The notes: generated by a model not told the origin, from the letters alone. 64,000 bases of DNA from Roseomonas xinghualingensis (GCF_025791835.1 NZ_JAOXLP010000001.1:186001-250000), one strand, 5' to 3'; positions 8,272 through 19,334 are shown, numbered from the stretch's first letter. Numbers and translations: made by a program.

Positions 8272-8957
8272 GCCAGCGCCCCCGCCACGGGCGCGATCCC
8301 CAGCAGGCCCGGCAGGGCCGAATGATCGGTGAAGACTTCCGCCACCCCGGCCTCCAGCAGGTCCACCGCCGGTGTCTCATGGGCGAAGCCCAGCACCCGG
8401 CACCCCGCCGCGATTCCGGCCCTGGCTCCCGTCACGCTGTCCTCCACCACCACGCAATCCCGCGGATCGGCCCCGCAGAGCTTCGCCGCCGCGATGTACA
8501 GATCCGGATGCGGCTTCGGGCGGGCCACATCCTCGAAGCACAGCAGCCGCCCCTGGAAGTGGTGGAAGAAGGGCAGGATGCCCGCCTTCGTCCGCAACTC
8601 GTCCCGCCCGGAATTGGAGGCGATCGCCATCGGAATGCCCGCCGCGGCCACGGCCTCCACCGCCTCCTGCGCACCGGGAATCGGGTCCAGGTCACCCGCC
8701 TGGTAGCGCGCCAGGATGCGGTCCACGATCTGCCGGGACCAATCCGCCGGCAGCGGCCGGCCAAGATGCTCCTCGATGATCGGGATCATGTCCGGCAGCG
8801 CCGTGCCCATGAAGACTGCCTTCGCCGCCTCCATGGACATGGGCCAGCCCCGCTCCGTCAGGTCATCCGCGATGGCGCCGTTTGCCACGGCCTCGCTGTC
8901 CGCCAGGACCCCGTCGCAATCGAACAGCACCGCCGCCGGGCGCAGCCCGCCCCGCAT
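8268..8957 (-). CDS. HAD-superfamily phosphatase (phosphoglycolate phosphatase-like)
   Basis: Predicted cytosolic phosphohydrolase of the beta-phosphoglucomutase/Gph branch. Motif I is FDCDGVLADSE (nucleophile Asp13, acid/base Asp15), followed by an alpha-helical cap, motif II ASNSG, the lysine of KPHPD and motif IV VVEDSVTG. The 229 residues are normal for the family. ATG 8957 is chosen because it overlaps the hemH stop (TGATG) and gives a standard N-terminus. The stop overlaps the hemJ start. The substrate is unknown; the position between two heme genes is suggestive but not proof of a heme-related role. Confidence 0.88.
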   Translation of the reverse strand: MRGGLRPAAVLFDCDGVLADSEAVANGAIADDLTERGWPMSMEAAKAVFMGTALPDMIPIIEEHLGRPLPADWSRQIVDRILARYQAGDLDPIPGAQEAVEAVAAAGIPMAIASNSGRDELRTKAGILPFFHHFQGRLLCFEDVARPKPHPDLYIAAAKLCGADPRDCVVVEDSVTGARAGIAAGCRVLGFAHETPAVDLLEAGVAEVFTDHSALPGLLGIAPVAGALA

Positions 8958-10093
8958 CACGCCGCCACCCGCAGCGGCTGGGCGCCCGTATGGGGGCACC
9001 CCAGATGCGCCTTGGGGCATTGCCGCCCCCCCGCGAAGGAACACAGCTTCCCTCCGGCCGCGTCGCGGGAACCGCGCGTTTCCCCCCGCAGCTTCCGCAC
9101 CAGCGCCGATAGCGCTCCGATGAAGGCCATATCGCTGTTCTGCGCCGGCACCCGGAAATAGCCGGGCACCCCCTTCTGATGGGCCAGTTCCTTGTACTCC
9201 ACGTCCAGCTCCACCAGCGTCTCCGAATGCTCCGAGACGAAGGCGATGGGGCAGATCAGCAGCGCCACCCCCTCGGCCCCGGCCCGCGCGATCTCTTCCT
9301 CCGCGCTTGGCCCCAGCCATTTCTGCGGCGTCACGCGGGACTGGTAGCACAGCGCATGGTCCAGCCCCGGGATCGCCAGCGCCTCCACCACGGCCGCCAC
9401 GCTCCGCTCCACCTGCCACTGATAGGGATCGCCGGCTTTCACGATCTTCTCCGGCAGCCCATGCGCGCTGAACAGCAGCCGCAGCTTCACCCCTGCCGGC
9501 ACCGCGGCCCGCGCCTCGTCCCAGGCGCGCCGCGTGATCGCCGCCGTGGCCGCCGCGAATCCCTCATCCGAATGCCAGCAGCACAGTGTCGAGGTCGGCA
9601 CCGAAAAGCCCGCCTTCGCGGCCGCCTCGTGCCAGGCGTTCAGGCTGCTGCCCGTCGTCGTCGTGCTGAACTGCGGGTAGAGCGGCAGCAGCACCACCTC
9701 GTCCGGCTCCCAGACCATCACATCCCGCAACGCGGCATCCGTGAAGGGGTGCCAGTAGCGCATGGCCACGAAGCAGCGCGCCTCCAGCGTCTCGTCCGAA
9801 AGCGTCGCCTCCAGCGCCCTCCCCTGCTCCTGCGTCAGTTCCAGCAGCGGGGACTTCCCCCCCAGGATCGCATAGTTCTCCGCCGCCGGCTTGGTCCGCC
9901 GCGCGGCGATGAACCGCCCCAGCGGCTCCCGGATGATGGTGGGAAGGCGAAGGATCGCCGGATCGGTGAACAGGTTCACCAGGAAGGGCCGCACGGCCTC
10001 GGGGCTGTCGGGCCCGCCGAGATTGAACAGCACCACGGCCAGCCTGCGGCGGCTGGATGGCTCGGGGGCAACAGGTTCGGGCGTGGTGCTCAT
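8957..10093 (-). CDS. hemH: Ferrochelatase with cysteine-bearing C-terminal tail
   Basis: Inserts Fe(II) into protoporphyrin IX, the last step of protoheme synthesis. Family landmarks are VVLFNLGGPDSPEAVRPFL at the start, the catalytic-histidine segment FSAHGLPEKI and PIAFVSEHSETLVELD with its conserved glutamates. ATG 10093 gives 378 residues, about 30 more than a minimal bacterial enzyme. The excess is a C-terminal tail with three cysteines (KLCSFAGGRQCPKAHLGCP) that could take part in a [2Fe-2S] cluster, as reported for some alphaproteobacterial ferrochelatases; this is inferred. An upstream ATG at 10129 is possible. The gene heads a coupled hemH-HAD-hemJ unit. Confidence 0.95.
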   Translation of the reverse strand: MSTTPEPVAPEPSSRRRLAVVLFNLGGPDSPEAVRPFLVNLFTDPAILRLPTIIREPLGRFIAARRTKPAAENYAILGGKSPLLELTQEQGRALEATLSDETLEARCFVAMRYWHPFTDAALRDVMVWEPDEVVLLPLYPQFSTTTTGSSLNAWHEAAAKAGFSVPTSTLCCWHSDEGFAAATAAITRRAWDEARAAVPAGVKLRLLFSAHGLPEKIVKAGDPYQWQVERSVAAVVEALAIPGLDHALCYQSRVTPQKWLGPSAEEEIARAGAEGVALLICPIAFVSEHSETLVELDVEYKELAHQKGVPGYFRVPAQNSDMAFIGALSALVRKLRGETRGSRDAAGGKLCSFAGGRQCPKAHLGCPHTGAQPLRVAA

Positions 10094-10194
10094 GATCCGG
10101 CCAGATGCCACCGCAACCGCCCGGGTCAAGGACAGAAGCAGGGAGTGGGGAGGAATTCACCCCAAACCGTCCTCTTTTCCCAGCCTCCGTCCCG

Positions 10195-11385
10195 TTATTC
10201 GGCGGCAGGGATGTGCCTCTTGCCGCGCAGGGCGGTGTAGAAGGCGATCTGGCCCACTACCCCGGCGCCGGCCAGCACCATGGCGGCCGACAGTGCAGGG
10301 TCCGAGCCCAGCCCGGCGAGGGCCGTGCAGATCGAGCCCACCACCATCTGCATGAACCCGTACAACCCGGAGGCCGAGCCGGTGAGGCGCGGGTTGAGGC
10401 TGATCGCCTGGGCCAGCGCCGCCGGCCCCGCCGTGCCCACGCCCAGGGTGAAGACGAACATGCAGCCCATGGCCCAGGCCACGGTGAGCTGACCGGCCAG
10501 CACCACGCCCAGCAGCAGGAACACCGCCACCACCCCCATCAGGCTTGCCCAGGCCACCACCTGGTCCAGCTTCGCCCGCGCGATCAGCCGGCTGGCCATC
10601 CAGTTCCCGATCGAAATTCCGATCACCAGGATGGCCAGGTAGATCCCCGTCTCATGCGGCGGCCGGTCCAGTTCCCGGAAAATGAAGGGCGCCGAGCCGA
10701 AGAAGGCATAGGAGGCCGTGGTCACGCAGCCGCCGCAGATGGCGTAGCCCAGGAACACCGGAGAGCCCGCCAGCCGCAGATAGTCCCGTACCAGGGTCGA
10801 GACCGGTCCGCCCTTCGGCTGCCCCGTCTCCGGCAGCATCCGCCAGGTGAAGAGAAGATTCGCCACCCCCAGCAGGCAGAGCAGCACCAGCACCAGCCGC
10901 CAGCCCCCGGCCGCCGTCACCCCGCTGCCCACCAGCGGCGCCAGCCCGGGCCCCGCCGTCACCAGCAGGTTCAGCAAGGCCAGCCGCTGTGCCGCCTCCT
11001 TCGTGCCGGAGGTGTCGCGCACGATCGCCCGGCCCAGCACCAGCCCGGCGCAGCCCCCCAGCGCCTGGAACAGCCGCGCCACCACCAGCGTTTCCGCATT
11101 CGGTGCCAGGACGGCCACCAGGCCCGCCAGGATGTAGAGGCACAGCCCGCCGATCAGCACGGGCCGCCGTCCGAAGCGGTCCGCCAGTGGTCCGTAGATC
11201 GGCTGCCCCAGCGCCAGTCCCAGGATGTACAGGCTGATGGTCAGCTGCATGGCACCAGTGGTGGCGCCCAGGTCCACCGCGGCCTGCGGCAGTCCCGGCA
11301 CGAAGATGTACATCCCCACCGTGCCGCTGAAGGTGATCATCGCCAGCAGCCAGAGCGGAACCCGTTTCTCCGTGGCCTCGCTCAC
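10195..11385 (-). CDS. Bcr/CflA-family multidrug efflux MFS transporter
   Basis: Inner-membrane proton-driven exporter with about 12 predicted helices in 396 residues. The N-terminal half carries the MFS loop 2-3 motif as GPLADRFGRRPVLIGG, and the opening MITFSGTVGMYIFVPGLPQA and LGLALGQPIYGPLADR resemble the Bcr/CflA drug-resistance branch. The substrate is not predictable. It is monocistronic, separated from hemH by about 100 bp and divergent from grpE, from which it is separated by a 337-bp gap. Confidence 0.87.
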   Translation of the reverse strand: MSEATEKRVPLWLLAMITFSGTVGMYIFVPGLPQAAVDLGATTGAMQLTISLYILGLALGQPIYGPLADRFGRRPVLIGGLCLYILAGLVAVLAPNAETLVVARLFQALGGCAGLVLGRAIVRDTSGTKEAAQRLALLNLLVTAGPGLAPLVGSGVTAAGGWRLVLVLLCLLGVANLLFTWRMLPETGQPKGGPVSTLVRDYLRLAGSPVFLGYAICGGCVTTASYAFFGSAPFIFRELDRPPHETGIYLAILVIGISIGNWMASRLIARAKLDQVVAWASLMGVVAVFLLLGVVLAGQLTVAWAMGCMFVFTLGVGTAGPAALAQAISLNPRLTGSASGLYGFMQMVVGSICTALAGLGSDPALSAAMVLAGAGVVGQIAFYTALRGKRHIPAAE

Positions 11386-11643
11386 GCACCTGCCCCCGGA
11401 ACCATCCCGCGAGCCATCCCGCGCCGGGACCGATCAACCGCGCGGCCGCCCGGCCCGATGGCCTGCATGATGGTCCTGGAAGGGGTACGGCAAGGCGATG
11501 CGGGCCGGCCGGTCATATGGGCACCGGAAGAATGTGATGAGGATCAATGCTATCCGAACCATGTTGCAGCGCAACACGAGGTGCCCCCATGGCCGCCATG
11601 CACCGGGAACGGCGCCGTGAACCGGCGCGGGACACCGCCCAAG

Positions 11644-11670
11644 CTTGTCCCGGGACCTCACGCCCCCTAG
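11644..11670 (+). promoter_or_regulatory. Candidate sigma-32 (heat-shock) promoter of grpE
   Basis: CTTGTCC (11644-11650) and CCCCCTAG (11663-11670) are separated by 12 bp, close to the RpoH pattern CTTGAAA / CCCCATnT. The element lies about 52 bp before the grpE start, and the gene context (grpE-dnaK-dnaJ) fits heat-shock control. The rest of the 11386-11722 gap shows no gene. Confidence 0.45.
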
Positions 11671-11722
11671 GTGAGGGGCAGGAAGAGGCCCTCTCCAGGC
11701 CAGGAAAGATCAGATCCCGGAA

Positions 11723-12298
11723 ATGAGCGATACTCCGAACGAAGCGCGGTCTCAGGCGGCCGACGCCCAGTCCCAGCCCGGCGCCATCCCCGAAGCCGAG
11801 GCCCGCGAGGGCATCCAGGGCACCGAAGTCTCTGCCCAGGAGCTCGCCGCGCAACTCGCCGAGATGCGCGACAAGTGGCTGCGCTCGGAAGCCGAGATGC
11901 AGAACCTCCGCAACCGCCACAAGCGCGAGCTGGAGGATGCCCGCAACTACGCCGTGACGAAGTTTGCCCGCGACGTCGCCGACACCGCCGAGAACCTCCG
12001 CCGAGGCCTGGACGCCCTTCCCGCCGAGGATGCCGAGGACGGCCCCGTCACCAAGCTGCGCGCCGGCTTCGAGGGGGTGGAGCGTGCCTTCCTCGCCATG
12101 CTGGAGCGCCATGGCGTGAAGTCGGACAACCCCACCGGCAAGCCCTTCGATCCCGAGCTGCACCAGGCCATGGCCGAGCAGCCCGCGCCCGAAGGCGTGG
12201 AGCCGGGCACCGTCATCACCGCCTGGACGCCGGCCTGGACGATCAATGGCCGCCTGCTGAAGCCCGCCATGGTGGTGGTCGCCGGCAAGCCCGCCTGA
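11723..12298 (+). CDS. grpE: Nucleotide exchange factor GrpE
   Basis: GrpE promotes ADP release from DnaK in the Hsp70 cycle. The 191-residue protein has an acidic, disordered N-terminus, the long dimerising helix (AQELAAQLAEMRDKWLRSEA followed by MQNLRNRHKRE), and the C-terminal beta domain with HGVKSDNPTGKPFDPELHQAM and a conserved VITAWTPAWTINGRLLKPA. The start ATG 11723 follows CAGATCCCGGAA, a weak ribosome binding site. dnaK begins 166 bp downstream on the same strand. The identification is firm. Confidence 0.96.
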   Translation: MSDTPNEARSQAADAQSQPGAIPEAEAREGIQGTEVSAQELAAQLAEMRDKWLRSEAEMQNLRNRHKRELEDARNYAVTKFARDVADTAENLRRGLDALPAEDAEDGPVTKLRAGFEGVERAFLAMLERHGVKSDNPTGKPFDPELHQAMAEQPAPEGVEPGTVITAWTPAWTINGRLLKPAMVVVAGKPA

Positions 12299-12464
12299 TT
12301 CACCATTCCAGGGGCAACGGGGTCTTGTCCCGCCGCCTGCCCCTGAATACATCGAGGGCTGACGGGCTTTCCCGTCCCCAATCCCCATCCGAATGAAGAA
12401 TGGGGCCGCGCACGGCGCCTCGCCAACGGGCCGTGCCCCGGCCGCCGCAAAGGAGAGTTAGCGG

Positions 12465-14393
<1,929 letters not shown>

Positions 14394-14417
14394 TCCCTCT
14401 GCGATAAGGAACACGGG

Positions 14418-14459
14418 GCGCCCGGCATCGCGGCAAGCGGGCCGGGCGCTTCCTCTTTG
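14418..14459 (+). terminator. Hairpin between dnaK and dnaJ
   Basis: A 9-bp perfect stem GCGCCCGGC (14418-14426) and GCCGGGCGC (14441-14449) with a 14-nt loop, followed by TTCCTCTTT. It is a plausible terminator or attenuator that would lower dnaJ expression relative to dnaK. Confidence 0.6.
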
Positions 14460-14518
14460 CGGCTTCCTTCTGGGATGCCACCCTACAGGGCAAGGATGCG
14501 GCCCGCATGGGAACCACA

Positions 14519-15658
14519 ATGGCCAAGCGTGATTACTACGAGGTGCTGGGCGTCGCCCGCGATGTGAATGAGGACGGCCTGAAGAAGGCGTTCCGTAAGC
14601 TCGCCATGCAGCACCACCCGGACCGTAACCCGGGCGACAAGGCCGCCGAGGCCAAGTTCAAGGAGTGCAACGAGGCCTACGACGTCCTCAAGGACCCCGA
14701 GAAGCGTGCCGCCTATGACCGCTACGGCCATGCGGCCTTCGAGAATGGCGGCGGCGGTGGCGGCAATCCCTTCGGCGGCGGCTTCGCCGGGGGCGGGTTC
14801 GAGGACATCTTCGAGCAGATGTTCGGCAATCTCGGCGGGCGCCGGGGCGGGCAGGCCACCGGCCGCGGCTCCGACCTCCGCACCGAGGTGACCATCACCC
14901 TGGAAGAGGCCTTCGCCGGCACCAAGACGACTATTCGCGTCCCCAGCTCCGTCACCTGCGACAACTGCACGGGAACGGGCGCGGAAGGCGGCAAGGCGCA
15001 GACCGAGACCTGCGGCACCTGCAAGGGCGCCGGCAAGGTGCGCGCCCAGTCCGGCTTCTTCCTGGTGGAGCGGTCCTGCCCCACCTGCGGAGGCACCGGC
15101 CGCATCGTGAAGAACCCCTGCAAGGTCTGCCATGGCGCGGGCCGCGTGCAGAAGGACCGTAACCTCAACGTCACCATCCCGGCCGGCGTCGAGGAAGGCA
15201 CCCGCATCCGCCTGGCCGGCGAGGGCGAGGCCGGGTTGCGTGGCGCCCCTACGGGCGACCTCTATGTCGATATCGGCATCAAGCCCCACCCGATCTTCCA
15301 GCGGGAAGGGAACAACATCTTCATCCGCGTGCCCCTGCGCATGACGCAGGCTGCCCTGGGCGGCGCGGTGGAGGTGCCGAGCATCGATGGCGGGCGCGCG
15401 CGTGTCTCCATCCCCTCTGGCACCCAGGCGGGCGACCAGTTCCGCCTGCGCGGCAAGGGCTTCTCGGTTCTGCGCAGCGCCGCGCGCGGCGACATGTATG
15501 TGCAGGTCTCGGTGGAGACGCCGCAGAACCTCACGGCAAAGCAGCGCGAGCTTCTGGAGCAGTTCGAGGCCGAGGCGGAGGAGAACAGCCGCACCAGCCC
15601 CGAGAGCGAAGGCTTCTTCTCCCGCGTGAAGGAGTTCTGGGAAGGGCTGGGCCGTTAA
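14519..15658 (+). CDS. dnaJ: Co-chaperone DnaJ (Hsp40, type I)
   Basis: Stimulates DnaK ATPase and delivers substrates. From [11 protein letters not shown] the protein has the J domain with the essential HPD tripeptide (QHHPDRNPG), a Gly/Phe-rich linker ([13 protein letters not shown]), four CxxCxGxG zinc modules ([32 protein letters not shown]) and the C-terminal substrate-binding domains: a complete type I DnaJ of 379 residues. ATG 14519 gives the standard N-terminus; ATG 14507 in frame (MGTTMAKRD) is better spaced from AAGGA and cannot be excluded. A strong terminator follows the stop. Confidence 0.97.
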   Translation: MAKRDYYEVLGVARDVNEDGLKKAFRKLAMQHHPDRNPGDKAAEAKFKECNEAYDVLKDPEKRAAYDRYGHAAFENGGGGGGNPFGGGFAGGGFEDIFEQMFGNLGGRRGGQATGRGSDLRTEVTITLEEAFAGTKTTIRVPSSVTCDNCTGTGAEGGKAQTETCGTCKGAGKVRAQSGFFLVERSCPTCGGTGRIVKNPCKVCHGAGRVQKDRNLNVTIPAGVEEGTRIRLAGEGEAGLRGAPTGDLYVDIGIKPHPIFQREGNNIFIRVPLRMTQAALGGAVEVPSIDGGRARVSIPSGTQAGDQFRLRGKGFSVLRSAARGDMYVQVSVETPQNLTAKQRELLEQFEAEAEENSRTSPESEGFFSRVKEFWEGLGR

Positions 15659-15689
15659 GCCGCGGCAGCCTCGAAGGAAAAGATGAGGG

Positions 15690-15725
15690 TCCGGGGAGAA
15701 TTCCTTCTCCCCGGATTCTTTTTTT
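15690..15725. terminator. Strong bidirectional terminator between dnaJ and gshB
   Basis: TCCGGGGAGAA (15690-15700), loop TTCC, TTCTCCCCGGA (15705-15715), followed by TTCTTTTTTT. It is a classical intrinsic terminator for dnaJ, and its T-tract touches the gshB stop on the other strand. The core recurs with one mismatch in 23 nt at 37168-37190. Confidence 0.88.
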
Positions 15726-16671
15726 ACCGCTTGCTCTCGATCGCGTCCCAGATCGCCTTCTCCAGATGCACGCCATCGAAGCGCGCGATCTCCTGGAGCC
15801 CGGTCGGCGAGGTCACGTTGATCTCGGTGAGATAGCCGCCGATCACGTCGATGCCGACGAAGATCATCCCACGCTTCTTCAACTCCGGCCCGATGGCGGC
15901 GCAGATCTCCTTCTCGCGGTCTGTCAGCGTGGTCTGCACCGCCTTGCCACCGACATGCATGTTGGAGCGCGCCTCGCCCTCGGCCGGCACGCGGTTGATC
16001 GCGCCCATCGCCTCGCCATCCACGAGGATGATGCGCTTGTCGCCCTGCCGCACGGCGGGGACGTATTTCTGGATCACCAGAGGCTCGCGTGAGCGCTCGG
16101 TGAACATCTCGATCAGCGAGTTCATGTTCGGATCGTCAGGCCGCAGGTGGAACACGCCCGCGCCGCCATTGCCGAACAGCGGCTTGACGATGATGTCGCC
16201 ATGCGTCTCGCGGAAGCGCGCGATCCGCCGCCGGTCCGCCGTCACCAGCGTCTCCGGCATCAGTTCGGGGAAATGCGTGACGAACAGCTTCTCCGGCGCG
16301 TTCCGGACATGCGCCGGATCGTTCACCACCAGCGTCCTTGGGTGGATGTGTTCCAGAATATGCGTTGCCGTGATGTAGGCCATGTCGAAGGGCGGGTCCT
16401 GCCGCATCAGCACGACATCCACGTCCCGCCCCAGGTCCAGTTCCACCGGATCGCCGAAGGTGAAGTGGTTCCCCTTCACCCGCCGCACTTCCACCGGATG
16501 CGCACAGGCCGTCACGCGCCCCGCATCCAGCGCCAGGTCACGCACATGGTAATGCCACAGGGCATGGCCGCGCGCCTGGGCCTCCAGCATCATCACGAAG
16601 GTGCTGTCCCCTTCGATCCCGATGCTCTCCATCGGGTCCATCTGCACCGCAACCCGCAGGGTCTTCGGCAT
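15724..16671 (-). CDS. gshB: Glutathione synthetase
   Basis: ATP-grasp ligase joining gamma-glutamylcysteine and glycine, the second step of glutathione synthesis. Visible landmarks are [11 protein letters not shown] at the N-terminus, the substrate segment [18 protein letters not shown], the ATP-grasp glycine loop [12 protein letters not shown], the metal/ATP region [11 protein letters not shown], and the C-terminal [15 protein letters not shown] 16671 (MPKTLRVAV), about 10 nt from AGAGGG, gives 315 residues, the normal size; ATG 16680 is nine bases upstream. gshA is not in the window. The gene converges on dnaJ across a shared terminator. Confidence 0.95.
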   Translation of the reverse strand: MPKTLRVAVQMDPMESIGIEGDSTFVMMLEAQARGHALWHYHVRDLALDAGRVTACAHPVEVRRVKGNHFTFGDPVELDLGRDVDVVLMRQDPPFDMAYITATHILEHIHPRTLVVNDPAHVRNAPEKLFVTHFPELMPETLVTADRRRIARFRETHGDIIVKPLFGNGGAGVFHLRPDDPNMNSLIEMFTERSREPLVIQKYVPAVRQGDKRIILVDGEAMGAINRVPAEGEARSNMHVGGKAVQTTLTDREKEICAAIGPELKKRGMIFVGIDVIGGYLTEINVTSPTGLQEIARFDGVHLEKAIWDAIESKR

Positions 16672-16928
16672 GGCTGTCATCCCTCTTCGCGTTGCGGTGT
16701 TGGTGGCATTCCTCGGGCCGCCGCGCCAGAGGGGAGGCCAGGGCGCAGGGATGCTCGCGGCCATGATGCTTCCCCCGCGCGGAAGCCCTTTCGCCCGACT
16801 GACCGTTGATCCCGTGCCACGCTTTCAACCGATCCGCAGGTGAAGCCGTGGTTCGCTCCTGCCAAGGACGCCGTGATGCGGCAGACTGATCGCCAGCGAC
16901 CGATCACGATCATCCTGGTGCCGATCTC

Positions 16929-17759
16929 ATGCGGACAGTCCACGCCACCCGGCCCCTCGCAGCCCTCCTCCTCGCCTCCCTCCTCGCGGGCTGCGGCGGC
17001 GGCTCCTACACCACCGCCGCCTGGGATGGCCGCCGCGGCTATGACGGCAATGGCGATTATGGCTATGACCTGAACGCCTCACGGGCCGAGGCAAGTACCT
17101 ACCGTTCCCATGCCGCGCGCAACTACGCCGTGCCCGGAACGGCTGACGATCCCTGGGGCCCGCATATCCGGGATGCCTCGTCCCGTTTCCAGGTGCCCGA
17201 GCGCTGGATCCGGGCCGTCATGCGGCAGGAAAGCGGTGGCCGCCTCTATGACTCCAGCGGCTATCCCATCACCTCCCCGGCCGGCGCCATGGGGCTGATG
17301 CAGGTGATGCCACGCACCTATGACACCCTGCGCGCCCAGCTCGGCCTCGGCCATGATCCCTATGAGCCGCGCGACAACATCCTCGCCGGCACCGCCTATA
17401 TCCGCCAGATGTATGACCGCTACGGCGCCCCCGGCTTCCTGGCCGCCTATAATGCGGGCCCCGATCGTGTGGATGGCTATCTCTCCGGCGCGATGATCCT
17501 TCCGGATGAGACGATCAACTACCTGGCCAGTGCCGGTCCACGCCTTGGACTGGAGGTGGCGGATGCCGGCCCCTTTTCCGAATATGTGGGCGGGAGCTAT
17601 CGCCGGTCCTATGCCTCAGGTTCCGATGCCGCCTATGCCGGTGGCGGCCTGATCGCCACCAGCTATGGCGGCTCTGCCATAGACGACCCCTCCCTCCGCG
17701 CCTTCGAGGGTGGCGGCCTCGTCACCCCTGGCGCGCCCACCGGGATCATTCGCTACTAG
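16929..17759 (+). CDS. SLT-domain lytic transglycosylase, predicted lipoprotein
   Basis: Predicted membrane-anchored murein lytic transglycosylase that cleaves the MurNAc-GlcNAc bond with 1,6-anhydro product formation. The N-terminus has a lipoprotein signal ending LLASLLAGC with Cys at the lipobox. The SLT domain begins near residue 85 (FQVPERWIRAVMRQESGG); the Glu of RQESGG is the expected catalytic acid, and GAMGLMQVMPRTY and FLAAYNAGP are the other signature motifs. The C-terminal 80 residues are Gly/Ser/Tyr-rich and of unknown role. The 276-residue length is in the single-domain range. Confidence 0.9.
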   Translation: MRTVHATRPLAALLLASLLAGCGGGSYTTAAWDGRRGYDGNGDYGYDLNASRAEASTYRSHAARNYAVPGTADDPWGPHIRDASSRFQVPERWIRAVMRQESGGRLYDSSGYPITSPAGAMGLMQVMPRTYDTLRAQLGLGHDPYEPRDNILAGTAYIRQMYDRYGAPGFLAAYNAGPDRVDGYLSGAMILPDETINYLASAGPRLGLEVADAGPFSEYVGGSYRRSYASGSDAAYAGGGLIATSYGGSAIDDPSLRAFEGGGLVTPGAPTGIIRY

Positions 17760-17819
17760 CCGGCGGGGAGCGGCCGCCCCTCCCTGCCACCCGGAACGCG
17801 CCTGGGTTATGGATCATCC

Positions 17820-18686
17820 ATGCAGGCGCCTCACACCCTCACCGGCAAGACCCGTATGGCGGGCATCCTCGGATGGCCCGTCTCTCATTCCCGCTCACCA
17901 CGGCTGCACGGCTTCTGGCTTGCCCGGCATGGCATTGACGGCGCCTATATCCCCCTCCCCGTCGAGCCCGCGAAATTTCCCGGCGCCGTACGTGCCCTGG
18001 CCGATCTCGGCTTCCGGGGCGCCAATGTTACCATCCCCCACAAGGAAGCCGCCCTGGCCGCCTGTGACCTGGTGGAGGATGAAGCCCGCCGCATCGGGGC
18101 CGTGAATACGCTTGTCTTCCGGGAAGATGGCCGCATCGAGGGCTGGAACACCGATGGTTGGGGATTCCTGGAAAGCCTGCGGGAACAGGCGCCAGGGTTT
18201 CACGTGAAACAGGGCCCCGCTGTCATCCTCGGTGCCGGCGGTGGGGCGCGCGCTGTGGCGCATTCCCTGCTCTCCGCGGGCTGCCCCCGCATGACCCTGG
18301 TCAATCGCAGCCCCGCGCGTGCCGAGGCGCTGGCCCGCGAACTCTCCGCCCATGGCGCCCATGTGGACGTCACCGCCAGCCCGCCGCTGGAGGATGCCGC
18401 CCTGCTGGTGAACACCACCAGCCAGGGCATGCAGGGCCAACCGCCGCTGACCATCGATCTCGCCCCCCTGCCCCCGGCGGCGGTGGTGGCCGATATTGTC
18501 TACGTCCCCCTCGAAACACCCCTTCTCGCCGCCGCGCGCGCACGCGGCCTCGCGGCCGTGGACGGCCTGGGCATGCTCCTCCACCAGGGCCGCCGCGGCT
18601 TCCAGGCTTGGTATGGCAAGATGCCCGAGGTTACTGCCGAACTCCGCGCCTTCGTCGCCTCCGACATCCCGAAGCAGGCCGGATGA
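17820..18686 (+). CDS. aroE: Shikimate dehydrogenase (NADP+)
   Basis: Reduces 3-dehydroshikimate to shikimate in aromatic amino acid synthesis. The shikimate site is in GWPVSHSRSPRLHGFWL, and NVTIPHKEA contains the catalytic lysine. The NADP fold has GAGGGARAV, and NTTSQGM and DIVYVPLETPLL complete the family pattern over 288 residues. The coding sequence contains a parS core palindrome (18196-18211) read as FHVKQ. The stop overlaps the coaE start (ATGA), and aroE-coaE-dnaQ is a common alphaproteobacterial gene order. Confidence 0.96.
   Translation: MQAPHTLTGKTRMAGILGWPVSHSRSPRLHGFWLARHGIDGAYIPLPVEPAKFPGAVRALADLGFRGANVTIPHKEAALAACDLVEDEARRIGAVNTLVFREDGRIEGWNTDGWGFLESLREQAPGFHVKQGPAVILGAGGGARAVAHSLLSAGCPRMTLVNRSPARAEALARELSAHGAHVDVTASPPLEDAALLVNTTSQGMQGQPPLTIDLAPLPPAAVVADIVYVPLETPLLAAARARGLAAVDGLGMLLHQGRRGFQAWYGKMPEVTAELRAFVASDIPKQAG
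18196..18211. promoter_or_regulatory. parS site within aroE
   Basis: GGTTTCACGTGAAACA matches the parS consensus TGTTTCACGTGAAACA at 15 of 16 positions and holds the perfect 14-bp palindrome GTTTCACGTGAAAC (18197-18210). parS sites often lie inside genes near the origin. ParB binding is inferred from sequence identity. Confidence 0.8.
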
Positions 18687-19288
18687 AGGTCTGGGCCCTC
18701 ACAGGCGGCATCGGCATGGGCAAGTCCACCGCCACCGCCACGCTGCGCCGCCTCCGCATCCCGGTCTTCGACGCCGATGCCGCCGTCCACCGCCTGCAGG
18801 GCCCGGGCGGTGCCGCCGTGCGCCCCATCGAGGTCGCCTTCCCTGGCACCACCCGCCTCACCTCGCTCGGCCGCGTGGTGGACCGTGAAGCCCTGCGCAA
18901 GCGTGTCCTCGGCGACGCGCCGGCCCTGAAGCGCCTGGAAGCCATCGTCCACCCCCTCGTCCGCCAGGAGGAAAAGCGCTTCCTCGCCCGCGCCCGCCGC
19001 CGGGGTGCCCGCCTGGCCGTGCTCGACATCCCCTTGTTCTTCGAAACCGGCGGCGAGGACCGCGTGGATGCCGTGATCGTCGTCACCGCCCCGCCAGCCA
19101 TCCAGCGCGCCCGCGTCCTTCGCCGCAAGGGCATGACCGAGGAGCGACTGAACGCCATCCTGGCCCGCCAGGTGCCGGATGCCCTCCGGCGCCGCCGCGC
19201 GGATCACCTGATCCATACGGGCCTCTCCCGGCACCACGCGCAACGCGCGGTGCGGCGCCTGGTAGCCTCGGGCGGCGCCACCCCCTGA
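18683..19288 (+). CDS. coaE: Dephospho-CoA kinase
   Basis: Phosphorylates the 3'-OH of dephospho-CoA, the last step of coenzyme A synthesis. The P-loop is ALTGGIGMGKSTAT near residue 5; FDADAAVHRL and VLDIPLFFETGG are the other family motifs, and the lid region has QRARVLRRKGMTEERLNAILARQ. The 201 residues are normal. ATG 18683 overlaps the aroE stop by 4 bp, indicating translational coupling. A short hairpin follows, then dnaQ 46 bp after the stop. Confidence 0.95.
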   Translation: MKVWALTGGIGMGKSTATATLRRLRIPVFDADAAVHRLQGPGGAAVRPIEVAFPGTTRLTSLGRVVDREALRKRVLGDAPALKRLEAIVHPLVRQEEKRFLARARRRGARLAVLDIPLFFETGGEDRVDAVIVVTAPPAIQRARVLRRKGMTEERLNAILARQVPDALRRRRADHLIHTGLSRHHAQRAVRRLVASGGATP

Positions 19289-19295
19289 CCCTCCA

Positions 19296-19313
19296 GGGTG
19301 GCAGCCGCCACCC
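19296..19313. repeat. Short GC hairpin between coaE and dnaQ
   Basis: GGGTGGC-AGCC-GCCACCC, a 7-bp stem without a U-tract, resembling the second hairpin at 7747-7768. Probably a member of the intergenic hairpin family. Confidence 0.45.
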
Positions 19314-19334
19314 CAAACCCGGTATTCTCCCCCC

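Noticed and set aside
10105..11670. 521-residue plus-strand frame opposite the Bcr/CflA transporter
   Set aside because: Antisense shadow rich in His, Arg and Gln; the minus-strand MFS protein explains the region.
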